Shown: one piece after another, positions 1 to 6,760 of the stretch
Numbering within the stretch: the first letter of the stretch is position 1
How the letters are laid out: each line of letters begins with the position of its first letter
From: a bacterium
GTDB lineage: Bacteria > Vulcanimicrobiota > Xenobia > RGZZ01
Reading direction: 5' to 3'
Assembly: GCA_021782195.1 (NCBI GenBank)
Contig: JAJXVI010000004.1
Location: 1-16,665 of the forward strand
DNA: 16,665 nucleotides
Notes under the pieces: model-generated
What the model saw: only the letters and a program-made list of their open reading frames with translations
The model's database searches: none
What the model was told of the DNA's origin: nothing
Program-made: the position numbers and the translations under genes

Positions 1-401
1 CCGAGCTTTGCTGCAAGAGGGCCGAGTTCCGCAAACAGCGTCTTCTTGCAGAAATAGCATCGGTCGGGGGCGTTTCGTCGATACTCGGGGAGTTCGATTT
101 CTCGGGTCGGCACTTCGACCAGGCGTACCCCGAGGTCGGTGGCGAACGTTCTCGCGCGCGCGAGTTCGCTTTCACCCAGGCTTTCGGAGACAGCGATGCC
201 TGCCACGAGGTTGGGAACGCACTGGCGGGCTTCGTGCAAAAGGTAGCTGCTGTCGACGCCGCCGCTGAAGGCGACCAGCAGTCCGCCGCTCGCGAACTCC
301 GCGAGGAGTTCGAGCAGGCGGGCACGATGAGACGCGGCCGCGGTGGCGGTACGGTCGATGTCGGTCCAGGTCGGGCGGTAGGGTGCACGAGGAAGCGTCA
401 T
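1..401 (-). CDS. larE: LarE-type ATP-dependent sacrificial sulfur transferase, N-terminal part (runs off left edge)
   Basis: Reverse-strand translation from the ATG at 399-401 is open to the window edge (133 complete codons). It shows a PP-loop ATPase motif, AFSGGVDSSYLLHEA (about residues 44-58), and later DRCYFCKKTLF near residue 120. PP-loop SGGVDS plus RCxFCK is typical of the LarE/ExsB-like family. LarE adenylates a pyridinium carboxylate precursor and gives up sulfur while building the nickel-pincer cofactor of lactate racemase and related enzymes; it acts in the cytosol. Two cysteines of the CxxC type are visible; some LarE proteins use a cysteine cluster instead of one sacrificial cysteine, but the rest of the protein is outside the window. 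No larB or larC gene is in view, so the substrate is inferred from the family only. The gene is divergent from moeA. A TATAAT box lies six bases before the ATG, suggesting a leaderless message. Confidence 0.85.
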   Translation of the reverse strand, partial: MTLPRAPYRPTWTDIDRTATAAASHRARLLELLAEFASGGLLVAFSGGVDSSYLLHEARQCVPNLVAGIAVSESLGESELARARTFATDLGVRLVEVPTREIELPEYRRNAPDRCYFCKKTLFAELGPLAAKL

Positions 402-407
402 GGCCGG

Positions 408-413
408 ATTATA
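408..413 (-). promoter_or_regulatory. extended -10 promoter of larE, predicted leaderless
   Basis: The reverse strand reads TGCTATAAT directly upstream of larE: a perfect TATAAT at 413-408 preceded by the TGn extension. No good -35 hexamer sits 16-18 bases further up, which fits an extended -10 promoter. A start site seven bases after the box would fall on the A of the larE ATG at 401. No Shine-Dalgarno sequence fits between box and start codon. Confidence 0.5.
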
Positions 414-433
414 GCATATCGAAGGAGAACACC

Positions 434-475
434 CCGGGAACAGGCAAGGAAACCTTCCGTGCCAGAAGGTCCCGG
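434..475. repeat. inverted repeat / cruciform-like element between larE and moeA
   Basis: The outer arms are CCGGGA (434-439) and TCCCGG (470-475). Inside, GGCA (443-446) pairs with TGCC (460-463) and AGG (447-449) with CCT (453-455) around an AAA loop. It lies upstream of the larE -10 box, so that promoter would not transcribe it; it could act as an operator, or as a hairpin in RNA coming from elsewhere. The pairing is visible; the role is unknown. Confidence 0.4.
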
Positions 476-707
476 CTCTTGACGGCGGGAAGGCTTTCTC
501 AGGTCCTCCGTTCCGGGAGTCACCCGAGACGCTTTTCCTGCTTGCGACGCGTGCGAGCCCCGCGTGAATCGCGGTACTGTTGCGAGGAAACGAGGACCTC
601 CACGCATTTTGCGAAACGTGCGTGCGGACGCTGTAGGCCACACGAGGGCTCCCGTGCCCGCAAGAGTGGTCGCGATGGGTCTGCGCGTGGGACGGAGGCT
701 GATTCAC

Positions 708-1901
708 ATGAGACCATTGACAACCCTGCTTTCGGTTGAGGAAGCCATGGAGCGCCTGCTTGACGAGGTTCGCCCGGTCGAGGGGACGGAGCGCGTATCC
801 CTGTTTGACGCCGGCGGACGCGTGCTGGCCGAGGACGTTCTCGCCTTCATCGACGTCCCGGCCTTCGACCGTGCGGCGATGGACGGCTACGCGGTCGTCG
901 CGGCCGCGACGGTTTCGCCTCCGGTCGCGCTGCGGTGCGTGGAAGCGCTTTACGCGGGTAGCACGCCGCGGGCGCGCGTGGTGGCCCAGACGTGCTGTGA
1001 AATCGCCACCGGTGCACCGCTTCCACCGGGCGCCGATGCGGTGGTGATGGTGGAGCATACCCGTCGTCAAGGCGACCTCATCGAGATTGAGCGTCCCGCG
1101 CGTCCGAGTCAGCACGTCACGCGTCGGGGATCCGACATGCGTGAGGGGGAACGGGTGCTGGAGGCCGGCACCGTGCTGTCGCCCGCACGCGTTGGCGCCG
1201 CGGCCGCGGTCGGGAGGAAGGACCTGCTCGTCTATCGCCGACCCCGGGTGAAGGTGGGATCGACCGGAAACGAGGTGGTCGAACCCGGTGAGCCCCTGCC
1301 TCCGGGGCACGTCTACAACATCAACACCTGGTCGCTGTGTGCCCTGTTCCGGGAACTCGGGTGTGACGTCGAGCCCCTGCCGATTGCGCCCGACGACGAG
1401 GCCGTGATTCGCGAGCGCGTTGCGGGTGCGCTCGATGCCGACCTGGTGGTCATCACCGGTGGCAGTTCGGTGGGTGAAAAGGACGTGTTGCAGGACGTGT
1501 TTGCGCAGCTTGGCGAGATTGTGTTTCACGGCATTGCAATCAAACCCGGCAAGCCGACCATGCTCGCGCGGATCCAGGGCCGTCCGGTGATCGGCATGCC
1601 GGGATACCCGACTTCCTGTCTTTCGAATGCCTATCAGTTCCTGATTCCGGCGATCGACCGGCTCGCCAGACGCCCGTCGTCCCGTCGCTTCAAGCGATCA
1701 GTCCCCCTGTCGGAGCCCATCTCGGGCGCCGGGGAACGTCACACCCTCTACACCGTGCGGTTGACCGATGGCGTGGCGGCGGCAGCCTTCAAGGAATCTG
1801 GCGCCATCACGTCGATGTCACGTGCCGACGGGTACGTGGCCATTCCCGTGGGAACCCGGCAGCTCGAAGCTGGAGACGTTGTCGAGGTGACACTGTTGTG
1901 A
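708..1901 (+). CDS. moeA: molybdopterin molybdenumtransferase MoeA
   Basis: MoeA inserts molybdate into adenylylated molybdopterin, releasing AMP, as the last step of basic molybdenum cofactor synthesis in the cytosol. The 397-residue protein has the usual MoeA length and motifs in order: FDRAAMDGYAV (53-63), EIATGAPLPPGADAVVMVE (98-116), GSTGNE (184-189), ITGGSSVGEKD (249-259), KPGKPTM (279-285), GMPGYPTSCLSNAYQFL (296-312) and a C-terminal SGAITSMSRADGYVAIP barrel segment. The frame is open further upstream to 564, but family alignment starts at MRPLTTLLSVEEA, and GGAGG at 694-698 stands nine bases before this ATG. The PGYPTSC version of the usual PGNPVS motif resembles archaeal-type MoeA proteins as I recall them. 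The stop overlaps the GTG of moaB, so the two are probably made together. Confidence 0.96.
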   Translation: MRPLTTLLSVEEAMERLLDEVRPVEGTERVSLFDAGGRVLAEDVLAFIDVPAFDRAAMDGYAVVAAATVSPPVALRCVEALYAGSTPRARVVAQTCCEIATGAPLPPGADAVVMVEHTRRQGDLIEIERPARPSQHVTRRGSDMREGERVLEAGTVLSPARVGAAAAVGRKDLLVYRRPRVKVGSTGNEVVEPGEPLPPGHVYNINTWSLCALFRELGCDVEPLPIAPDDEAVIRERVAGALDADLVVITGGSSVGEKDVLQDVFAQLGEIVFHGIAIKPGKPTMLARIQGRPVIGMPGYPTSCLSNAYQFLIPAIDRLARRPSSRRFKRSVPLSEPISGAGERHTLYTVRLTDGVAAAAFKESGAITSMSRADGYVAIPVGTRQLEAGDVVEVTLL

Positions 1902-2533
1902 CTGACGAGGTGTACCGGACATCGGTCCATGGCGGGGAGGCAGCACGTGCGTCCCACCCACAGGTGATTTTAGCAGGAACCGGGGTCACGGGCGCCGGCA
2001 ATTCTTCCGCGGGTTCCGACCCGGAACCGATGCCGCACATCGAGCATCGCTCGAGGGGCCCCGCCGCGGTTCGCTTCATGGTGGTGACCGTGAGCGATTC
2101 ACGCTGCGCCGAAACCGATGACAGTGGACGCATCATCTGCCGACTGTTGACCGAGGCCGGGCACGCCGTGACCCAGTGGCGAATTGTCCGGGACGAGCCG
2201 CTGGAAGTGGCGGCGGTGGTTCGGGAAGGCGTGTCGATACCAATGGTCGACGTTGTCGTGCTCAACGGCGGAACCGGAATCTCCTCGCGCGACGTTACCT
2301 TCGAGACGCTGCTGGCGATGATCGAGAAACCGATCCCGGGCTTTGGCGAACTGTTTCGCATGCTCAGTTTTCAGCAGGTCGGTTCGGCGGCCATGTTGAG
2401 TCGCGCAACTGCCGGCCTGGTTGGCGGAAAGGCGGTGTTTTCAATACCGGGCTCACCGCGAGCGGCGGAACTCGCGATCACGCGTCTCATTCTTCCTGAG
2501 GCGTGCCACATCGTGGCCGAGACTTCTCGCTGA
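1898..2533 (+). CDS. moaB: MoaB/MogA-family molybdopterin adenylyltransferase
   Basis: This family adenylates molybdopterin with ATP, making the substrate on which MoeA then acts. The family core is plain: FMVVTVSDSR with TDDSG, VVVLNGGTGISSRDVTFE, PGFGELFRMLSFQQVGSAAM, LSRATAGLVGGKAVFSIPGS. The start is uncertain. GTG at 1898 overlaps the moeA stop (GTGA) and has GAGGTGA at 1884-1890, seven bases away; it gives 211 residues with a 44-residue glycine- and alanine-rich N-terminal stretch unlike the family. ATG at 2030 gives MPHIEHRS... and 167 residues, the normal family length, but has only a weak ribosome site. I list the longer form because of the coupling signal. The enzyme identity is safe; MoaB and MogA are hard to separate by eye, with MoaB favoured by the FRMLSF segment. 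Confidence 0.92.
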   Translation: MTDEVYRTSVHGGEAARASHPQVILAGTGVTGAGNSSAGSDPEPMPHIEHRSRGPAAVRFMVVTVSDSRCAETDDSGRIICRLLTEAGHAVTQWRIVRDEPLEVAAVVREGVSIPMVDVVVLNGGTGISSRDVTFETLLAMIEKPIPGFGELFRMLSFQQVGSAAMLSRATAGLVGGKAVFSIPGSPRAAELAITRLILPEACHIVAETSR

Positions 2534-2820
2534 GGAGGCGTTCGCAAGCGCGGGGGTCCGCATAATTTCCTGCGCAGACTCGACAACTGTGCCCTTGCGC
2601 TGGAGGGCTTGTGCTTGACCGCTGTCGAATAGAATCGCTTCTCGCTGTCAAGCAATGCACACGCGTGGCGTTTGTCGGTGAAGTACAGTCGACTGACTGT
2701 GGAATCCGTCCGCCCTTGCCTGAAGAGGCGGCGTGAAGAAGGTTGCGACAGACAGGAACGGTTGACAGTTACTGCGAAAAAAGGTCGCCCCCGCGCACCG
2801 GGGGAGAGGAGGCAAAAAAT
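2534..2820 (+). promoter_or_regulatory. moaB-HU intergenic region with candidate promoter and RBS-adjacent hairpin
   Basis: No gene is seen in these 287 bases. TAGAAT at 2630-2635 is a five-of-six match to a -10 box, with TTGTGC at 2609-2614 at a short 15-base spacing; this is a weak promoter candidate for HU. CAGTCGACTG near 2686-2695 is a 10-base palindrome. CCCCC (2788-2792) and GGGGG (2800-2804) form a hairpin with a seven-base loop, ending at the ribosome site AGAGGAGG (2805-2812). HU therefore probably has its own transcript with a leader. Confidence 0.35.
2805..2812 (+). promoter_or_regulatory. strong ribosome binding site deciding the HU TTG start
   Basis: AGAGGAGG ends eight bases before TTG at 2821. 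This selects the TTG over upstream in-frame codons and gives a 91-residue protein of normal HU length. A C5/G5 hairpin (2788-2804) touches its 5' edge and could influence ribosome access. Confidence 0.75.
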
Positions 2821-3096
2821 TTGACCAAGGCAGAATTTACCGACAACATCGCAAGTCGCCTCAAAGTGAAGAGGAAAGAGGCCGCCGCTTACGTGGAGGC
2901 CATGCTTGCCGAGATCAGTGAATCGCTGGGTCGTGGCGAGAAGGTCCAGCTCATCCCGTTCGGCTCCTTCGAGGTTCGTGTTCGCCCGCAGCGTGAAGGC
3001 CGCAATCCGCGAACGCGCGAGAAGATCGAGATCCCCGAGAAGCGGGTGCCGGTCTTCAACCCGGGCAAGTCGCTGCGAGAGGCGGTTGGTGGATAA
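2821..3096 (+). CDS. hup: HU/IHF-family nucleoid DNA-binding protein
   Basis: HU proteins bend and compact DNA as dimers in the nucleoid. The 91-residue product begins MTKAEFTDNIASRLKVKRKE (TTG start read as Met) and has the family's helical N-terminal half, the core motif IPFGSFEVRVR, the DNA-contacting arm GRNPRTREKIEIPEKRVPVF and the ending NPGKSLREAV. The arm carries the RNPRT sequence and the conserved intercalating proline (IPEK). The start rests on length, family alignment and the strong ribosome site at 2805-2812; the frame is open upstream, but that extension (RQTGTVDSYCEKRS...) does not look like HU. The following gene starts within the last codons of this one. HU and IHF subunits cannot be told apart safely from sequence alone, so the symbol is generic. 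Confidence 0.95.
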   Translation: MTKAEFTDNIASRLKVKRKEAAAYVEAMLAEISESLGRGEKVQLIPFGSFEVRVRPQREGRNPRTREKIEIPEKRVPVFNPGKSLREAVGG

Positions 3097-3961
3097 CACC
3101 GCGCCCCGCCCGGCTCTTTTCGTCCTGGCGGCCATGTCATATCGTCTTCCCCAGGACCACGTTGCGGCATTTCTTGATGAGTGCCGGCGTGGTCTCTTTT
3201 CGCAGGCGGATTCAACTGGCCTCGGGGAGCTTTCGTTCGAGACGCGGACCATTCTGGTGGTTGACGAGTGGGAAGGGGTCTACGATCTGGCGCGACTGGC
3301 TTCGCGGGTGGACGTACTCTCCTTCTCAGGTCGACGTAGAGGATTTGGAACCGCGCGATCCACGGCCATCGCGGAAGCTCGCCTGGCCGGTGCCGACCGG
3401 GCGCTGCTGGTGGATGCCGACGGCCAGCACGATCCCGTTGAAGTGGCGCGTCTGGCGCGTCTGTTTGCGGTGTCCGAAAAAGCGGCCTTCATCCCCCACC
3501 GCCGTGCCGTTGACCTGCCGCTGTGCGATGGCGGAGACCTCGACCGTGGCCTTGCCGAGCGGTTCGAGGCCTACATCGTGGCGCGTGCCTGTCATCGCGA
3601 CGATCTTCAGCAGGCCGACATGCAGCCGGGTCTTTTCATGTTCGACCGACGGGCGCTCGATCTGCTGGCGGCTTCCATGGAGTCCAGGGCCTATTCCTGG
3701 GACCTTGAAGCGACCGGTCGACTCGTGGGAAGCGACCTGCCGCTGGGATTTCCTGAGGTGGACACGCGTCCGCAGTCGGTGACGTTTTTCTCCACGACCG
3801 ACAGTCAGGCGAACCTGCGGTTTCTCGCGGATCGTTTCGGGGAAGCGTCGGTTCGTGCTGGCTGGCAGTCGTTTGTGGCGCAGCCGTGGGTGAGACAACG
3901 CTCCCCCGACGAGGCGCTTGGCCGGCACGCACGCCACCTTGACGAGGCGCTGTCCTCGTAG
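3089..3961 (+). CDS. GT2-like (GT-A fold) glycosyltransferase-type protein, cytosolic
   Basis: The most telling segment is RGFGTARSTAIAEARLAGADRALLVDADGQHDP (about residues 84-116, given here as motif RGFGTAR ... ALLVDADGQHDP). GAD...DADGQHDP matches the nucleotide-sugar/metal motif of family 2 and dolichol-phosphate-mannose-synthase-like transferases. An N-terminal strand, PALFVLAAMSY, and TILVVDEW (about 54-61) fit the Rossmann-like half; YSWDLEA (202-208) may be the acceptor-side acidic motif. There is no signal peptide or membrane helix, so it is probably soluble. The length is 290 residues from GTG 3089, which overlaps the HU stop and has GAGAGG six bases upstream; ATG 3134 is the alternative but would cut the first strand. 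Donor and acceptor are unknown. It could also be a nucleotidyltransferase-like or inactive member, because the canonical VDDGSxD motif is replaced by VVDEWEGVYD. Confidence 0.62.
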   Translation: MDNTAPRPALFVLAAMSYRLPQDHVAAFLDECRRGLFSQADSTGLGELSFETRTILVVDEWEGVYDLARLASRVDVLSFSGRRRGFGTARSTAIAEARLAGADRALLVDADGQHDPVEVARLARLFAVSEKAAFIPHRRAVDLPLCDGGDLDRGLAERFEAYIVARACHRDDLQQADMQPGLFMFDRRALDLLAASMESRAYSWDLEATGRLVGSDLPLGFPEVDTRPQSVTFFSTTDSQANLRFLADRFGEASVRAGWQSFVAQPWVRQRSPDEALGRHARHLDEALSS

Positions 3962-4029
3962 CGCGGGCCGTCCCCCTGATCGCTGCGCCTCGCTGTCTGC
4001 ACCCGCAGTTCCTCGCGGAAGTTGTGGGA

Positions 4030-4066
4030 GCGTAGCGTCCCCCCTGGTGCGTAGCGTCCCCCCCTG
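4030..4066. repeat. tandem direct repeat GCGTAGCGTCCCCCC(C)TG, two copies
   Basis: Copy 1 is at 4030-4046 (six C) and copy 2 at 4049-4066 (seven C), offset by 19 bases. A shorter relative, GTCCCCCTGAT, lies at 3970-3980, just after the preceding stop codon. The reverse complement (CAGGGGGGACGCTACGC) resembles G-rich intergenic repeats seen near REP-associated transposases in some genomes; that comparison is from memory and is not shown here. No transposase is in the window. Confidence 0.6.
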
Positions 4067-4104
4067 ACCTTCATCCGACCGTGTTGGCGTGCGCATTCCT
4101 GCCA

Positions 4105-4136
4105 GACCCCCCGCCCACTGTTCGCGTGGGAGGGTC
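4105..4136. terminator. stem-loop between convergent genes, possible bidirectional terminator
   Basis: GACCC (4105-4109) pairs with GGGTC (4132-4136) and CCCAC (4114-4118) with GTGGG (4126-4130), around the loop TGTTCGC, with an internal loop between the two stems. It sits between two converging genes, where a terminator is expected. There is no run of T on either side, so termination would not follow the standard hairpin-plus-U model. Confidence 0.35.
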
Positions 4137-4234
4137 ACGGTCTTGCCGCACACAAAAAGCAGGGGAGCCGTGCGCCGCCATGAAGGCAGGACAGATCCCC
4201 CGCGCTTGATCGTCTGGCGTCGCGGTTGCCCGAC

Positions 4235-5869
4235 TCAGCCGAGATGAATCTCTTTCGCGTCGTGGATCCCGGGCATTGCGCGAATCTCGTCGACCAGTGT
4301 CGGACCGGCGGGCTCATCGGTGGAAAGCACCATCAGGGCGTTTCCTCTGGGATGGTCGCGACCGACCTGCATGTCGACGATGTTGATGTTGCGCGTTCCG
4401 AGGAAGGTTCCGAGACGGCCGACGACGCCAGGGGCATCGGCCTGCCAGGTCAGCAGCTTGTGTCCGGCCGGGTGCAGATCAAGCCGATGGTTGTCGATGC
4501 TGATGACGCGCGGGTCGCCCTGACCGAAGATGGCGCCTTCGCAACGATGTTCTTCACCGTCTGCGTGAACCACGACTTCGATGCGGTCGAGGTAGGATCG
4601 CTTCTGGGGCTGGCGGGCCTCCTGGAAGGCGATCCCGAACTGCGCGGCAATGTGCGGGGCGTTCACGAAATTGACGGTTTCCGCCTGGGTGACCGAGAGC
4701 AGCCCCTTGAGGACGCTCCACGTGACTGCCTCGAGTCGCATCTGGCAGATGTCGCCACTGTAGTTGACGTCGACCTGTTTGACCGAGCGCGTTGTGAGCT
4801 GTCCGAGCAGCGACCCCATGCGATCGGCAAGCTGGATGAACGGCGCGAGCTGGGCCATCTGTTCCGCCGGCAGGGAGGGGATGTTCACCGGAGCGCGCGC
4901 CGGCTGCCCCTCGAGCACCAGTGCAACCTGCTCGGCAACGTCGAACGCGACTTTCATCTGTGCCTCCTCGGTGGAGGCCCCCAGGTGCGGGGTGCAGATC
5001 ACGTTCGGCATGTCGAGCAGGGGAGACCCCGCGGGCGGTTCGTCCACGAACACGTCGAGCGCAGCACCTCCGATGTGGCCGGACGTGAGCGCCTCCGCCA
5101 GTGCGTCCTGGTCGATGATGCCACCCCGTGCGACGTTGACGATGCGGGCTCCTTGTTTCATCGTGGCGAGCTGTTTCTTCCCGATCAGGCCGCGCGTTTC
5201 GCGCGTGAGCGGGGTGTGCACCGTCAGGACGTCCGCCTCTTTCAGCACGGTCTCGAGGTCGACCGACTCGATGTTCAGTTCGCGTGCGTGTTCGGCCGTG
5301 ATGAACGGATCGAACACCAGGACCCGCGTCTTGAACGCCAGCACGCGGCTCGCAACTTCGCGGCCAATCTTGCCGAGGCCCACGATGCCGACGGTTTTGG
5401 CGTACAGTTCCTGCCCCGTGAACTTCTTGCGTTTCCATTCACCCCGGGCAGTGGATGCTGCGGCCTGCGGAATGTGCCGGAACAGGGCCAGCATCAGCGC
5501 GACGGTGTGCTCGGCCGCGGAGATGGTGTTGCCCTCGGGAGAGTTGACGACGATGATCCCTTTCTGCGTGCATGCCTTGACGTCGATGTTGTCGACACCG
5601 ACGCCGGCTCGTCCGACGATGCGCAGTCGCGTGGCGCCTGCGATGAGGTCGGCCGTGACCTTCGTGCCGCTGCGCACGAGAAGAGCGTCGGCAGTCTTGA
5701 GAAGTTCCGTCAGTTCGTCAGGTGGAAACGAGTCACGGGCCGTGATTTGAGCGATCGTCTCAAGTCTTGCAAGCGCTTCCGAGGGAAGCGGGTCTGATAC
5801 CACAACGTGAAAAGGCCGACTTATCGTGTCAGTCGGTGTGATGGAGGGTTGCGCAGTTTGCGTCGACAT
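4235..5869 (-). CDS. serA: D-3-phosphoglycerate dehydrogenase (long, ACT-domain form)
   Basis: SerA oxidises 3-phosphoglycerate to 3-phosphohydroxypyruvate with NAD+, the first committed step of serine synthesis in the cytosol. The 544-residue protein has an N-terminal substrate domain with GRAGVGVDNID (87-96), the NAD-binding GxGxxG in VGLGKIG (163-169) with acidic D187 about 18 residues later, and the catalytic set R248 (NVARGGIID), E277 (DEPP) and H295 (PHLGAST). After about 320 comes the allosteric-substrate-binding domain, and from about 470 a C-terminal ACT domain (DAPGVVGRLGTFLGTRNINI). This architecture and length fit the long mycobacterial-type enzyme, in which serine feedback acts through the C-terminal domains. 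The ATG is preceded by AAGGAGA about eight bases away. It is separated from rimI by 186 bases, so it may have its own promoter. Confidence 0.97.
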   Translation of the reverse strand: MSTQTAQPSITPTDTISRPFHVVVSDPLPSEALARLETIAQITARDSFPPDELTELLKTADALLVRSGTKVTADLIAGATRLRIVGRAGVGVDNIDVKACTQKGIIVVNSPEGNTISAAEHTVALMLALFRHIPQAAASTARGEWKRKKFTGQELYAKTVGIVGLGKIGREVASRVLAFKTRVLVFDPFITAEHARELNIESVDLETVLKEADVLTVHTPLTRETRGLIGKKQLATMKQGARIVNVARGGIIDQDALAEALTSGHIGGAALDVFVDEPPAGSPLLDMPNVICTPHLGASTEEAQMKVAFDVAEQVALVLEGQPARAPVNIPSLPAEQMAQLAPFIQLADRMGSLLGQLTTRSVKQVDVNYSGDICQMRLEAVTWSVLKGLLSVTQAETVNFVNAPHIAAQFGIAFQEARQPQKRSYLDRIEVVVHADGEEHRCEGAIFGQGDPRVISIDNHRLDLHPAGHKLLTWQADAPGVVGRLGTFLGTRNINIVDMQVGRDHPRGNALMVLSTDEPAGPTLVDEIRAMPGIHDAKEIHLG

Positions 5870-6055
5870 CGGAATGTCTCCTTGGGTGGGGTGATGGTCC
5901 CGGGGCCGTCATCAGCGTGGTCGTTGGCCCCTGCTCTGTCCGAGTACACTCGGGGCTATCCGATTTTTCCGTGGCCGAAGCGATTCCTGCCCCGGCGATC
6001 CAACCGTGAGGAAGGCTGTCGCGGTGACGGCGGTTCGTCGCGTGCCCGAACCAAC
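5870..6055 (-). other. rimI-serA gap
   Basis: In the serA direction this stretch holds a small perfect hairpin, CCGAG TGTA CTCGG (5940-5953), and the serA ribosome site. No confident -35/-10 pair is visible. It could hold a serA promoter or simply be a leader within a longer transcript. Confidence 0.4.
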
Positions 6056-6760
6056 TCAGGTGCGAGGCGGAGTTGTCGGGGTGCGCAGCAGTTTTGCACC
6101 CGGACGCGATGCGAGCTCCGGCACGACGTGGTCGGATGCCTCGTCCGCGTCGTGCGGCGTTCGCACCTGACGTCCGCGCGGGGCGTTCGGCGGGGATCCG
6201 TCCGCGCACGCCGTGTCGCCGTCCGCGCACGCCGTGTCGCCGTCCGCGTCCTCGTCGGCTGCCGGCGCGGAAAGGGGGACGTGCCTCGCAACCTGGTCGC
6301 GGAAATCCTTCTGCTGCATCTGTCCGACCCACAGTACCCGCGCATTCTCGTCGTTCTCGTAGTATCGCTTGCGCACGCCGACCTGACGAAACCCGAACGC
6401 CTCGTAGAGGCGGATGGCGGCAACGTTACTCTCGCGCACTTCCAGCACCGACCAGCGGACATCGCGCTCGATGGCGTCAGCCAGCATCCTTGCGAGCAGG
6501 AGACGTCCCACGCCGCTTCGTCGACGAACGGGGTCCACGGCAAAGGTTGCGATGTGGAGCTCGTCCATGACGATCCATCCACCGATGTAGCCCGCCACGC
6601 ACCCGTCGATGAGCGCCACGAGGTAGTGCGAGAGTTTGTTCTCGCTCAGTTCGCGTTCGAACGAGTCGGCCGGCCATGCCACGGGGAACGACACCTCCTC
6701 GATGCGGTGCATTTCTGCGATGTGTTCGGCCGACAGGCGGACAATCTCAACTGTTTGCAA
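6056..6760 (-). CDS. rimI: ribosomal-protein-S18-alanine N-acetyltransferase RimI with a long C-terminal tail
   Basis: The first 155 residues are a GNAT acetyltransferase. DELHIATFAVDPVRRRSGVG (about 66-85) is the strand followed by the acetyl-CoA pyrophosphate loop (RRSGVG). LEVRESNVAAIRLYEAFGF (106-124) and VRKRYYEN (129-136) are hallmarks of RimI, which acetylates the N-terminal alanine of ribosomal protein S18. RimI is commonly next to tsaB, as here. The start is TTG (6758-6760), with GGAGG five bases upstream inside the end of tsaB; the genes overlap by 14 bases. After about residue 160 there is a low-complexity tail of about 75 residues, rich in D, A, P, R and T, that normal RimI (about 150 residues) lacks. 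It includes the heptad ADGDTAC twice, encoded by a 21-base tandem repeat. The tail is probably disordered; its function is unknown. Confidence 0.9.
   Translation of the reverse strand: MQTVEIVRLSAEHIAEMHRIEEVSFPVAWPADSFERELSENKLSHYLVALIDGCVAGYIGGWIVMDELHIATFAVDPVRRRSGVGRLLLARMLADAIERDVRWSVLEVRESNVAAIRLYEAFGFRQVGVRKRYYENDENARVLWVGQMQQKDFRDQVARHVPLSAPAADEDADGDTACADGDTACADGSPPNAPRGRQVRTPHDADEASDHVVPELASRPGAKLLRTPTTPPRT
6200..6248. repeat. 21-bp tandem repeat in the rimI tail
   Basis: A 21-base unit beginning GTCCGCGCACGCC occurs exactly twice (6200-6220 and 6221-6241), followed by a seven-base partial third copy (6242-6248). The unit is a multiple of three, so copy number can change without breaking the rimI frame. 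On the reverse strand it encodes repeated D-T-A-C-A-D-G residues. Confidence 0.9.

Larger units (their letters stand above)
402..707. other. divergent larE-moeA intergenic region with inverted repeats
   Basis: I see no convincing gene here. Open frames crossing it are arginine-rich and unlike any family. It holds the larE -10 box at 408-413 and three inverted repeats: CCGGGA/TCCCGG at 434-439 and 470-475 enclosing GGCAAGG/CCT/TGCC; CCGCG/CGCGG at 560-564 and 570-574; CACGCA/TGCGTG at 601-606 and 619-624. The last two would lie in a moeA leader if transcription starts upstream of about 560. No clear sigma-70 promoter for moeA is visible; TTGACG at 479-484 has no matching -10. Whether the leader is a molybdenum-cofactor riboswitch cannot be decided by eye. 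Confidence 0.5.
3962..4234. other. convergent intergenic region with short direct repeats and a hairpin
   Basis: The glycosyltransferase and serA genes face each other across 273 bases. No gene is seen. The region has a tandem direct repeat at 4030-4066, a related GTCCCCCTGAT at 3970-3980, and a hairpin at 4105-4136. There is no T-rich tract on either strand after the hairpin, so it is not a textbook intrinsic terminator. Confidence 0.6.

Noticed and set aside
2762..2767. Perfect TTGACA as a -35 box for HU
   Set aside because: No -10-like hexamer lies 15-19 bases downstream; that stretch is GC-rich.
4226..5797. Long plus-strand open frame (523 codons) across serA
   Set aside because: It is the antisense shadow of serA, which has full catalytic motifs and ACT domain on the minus strand.
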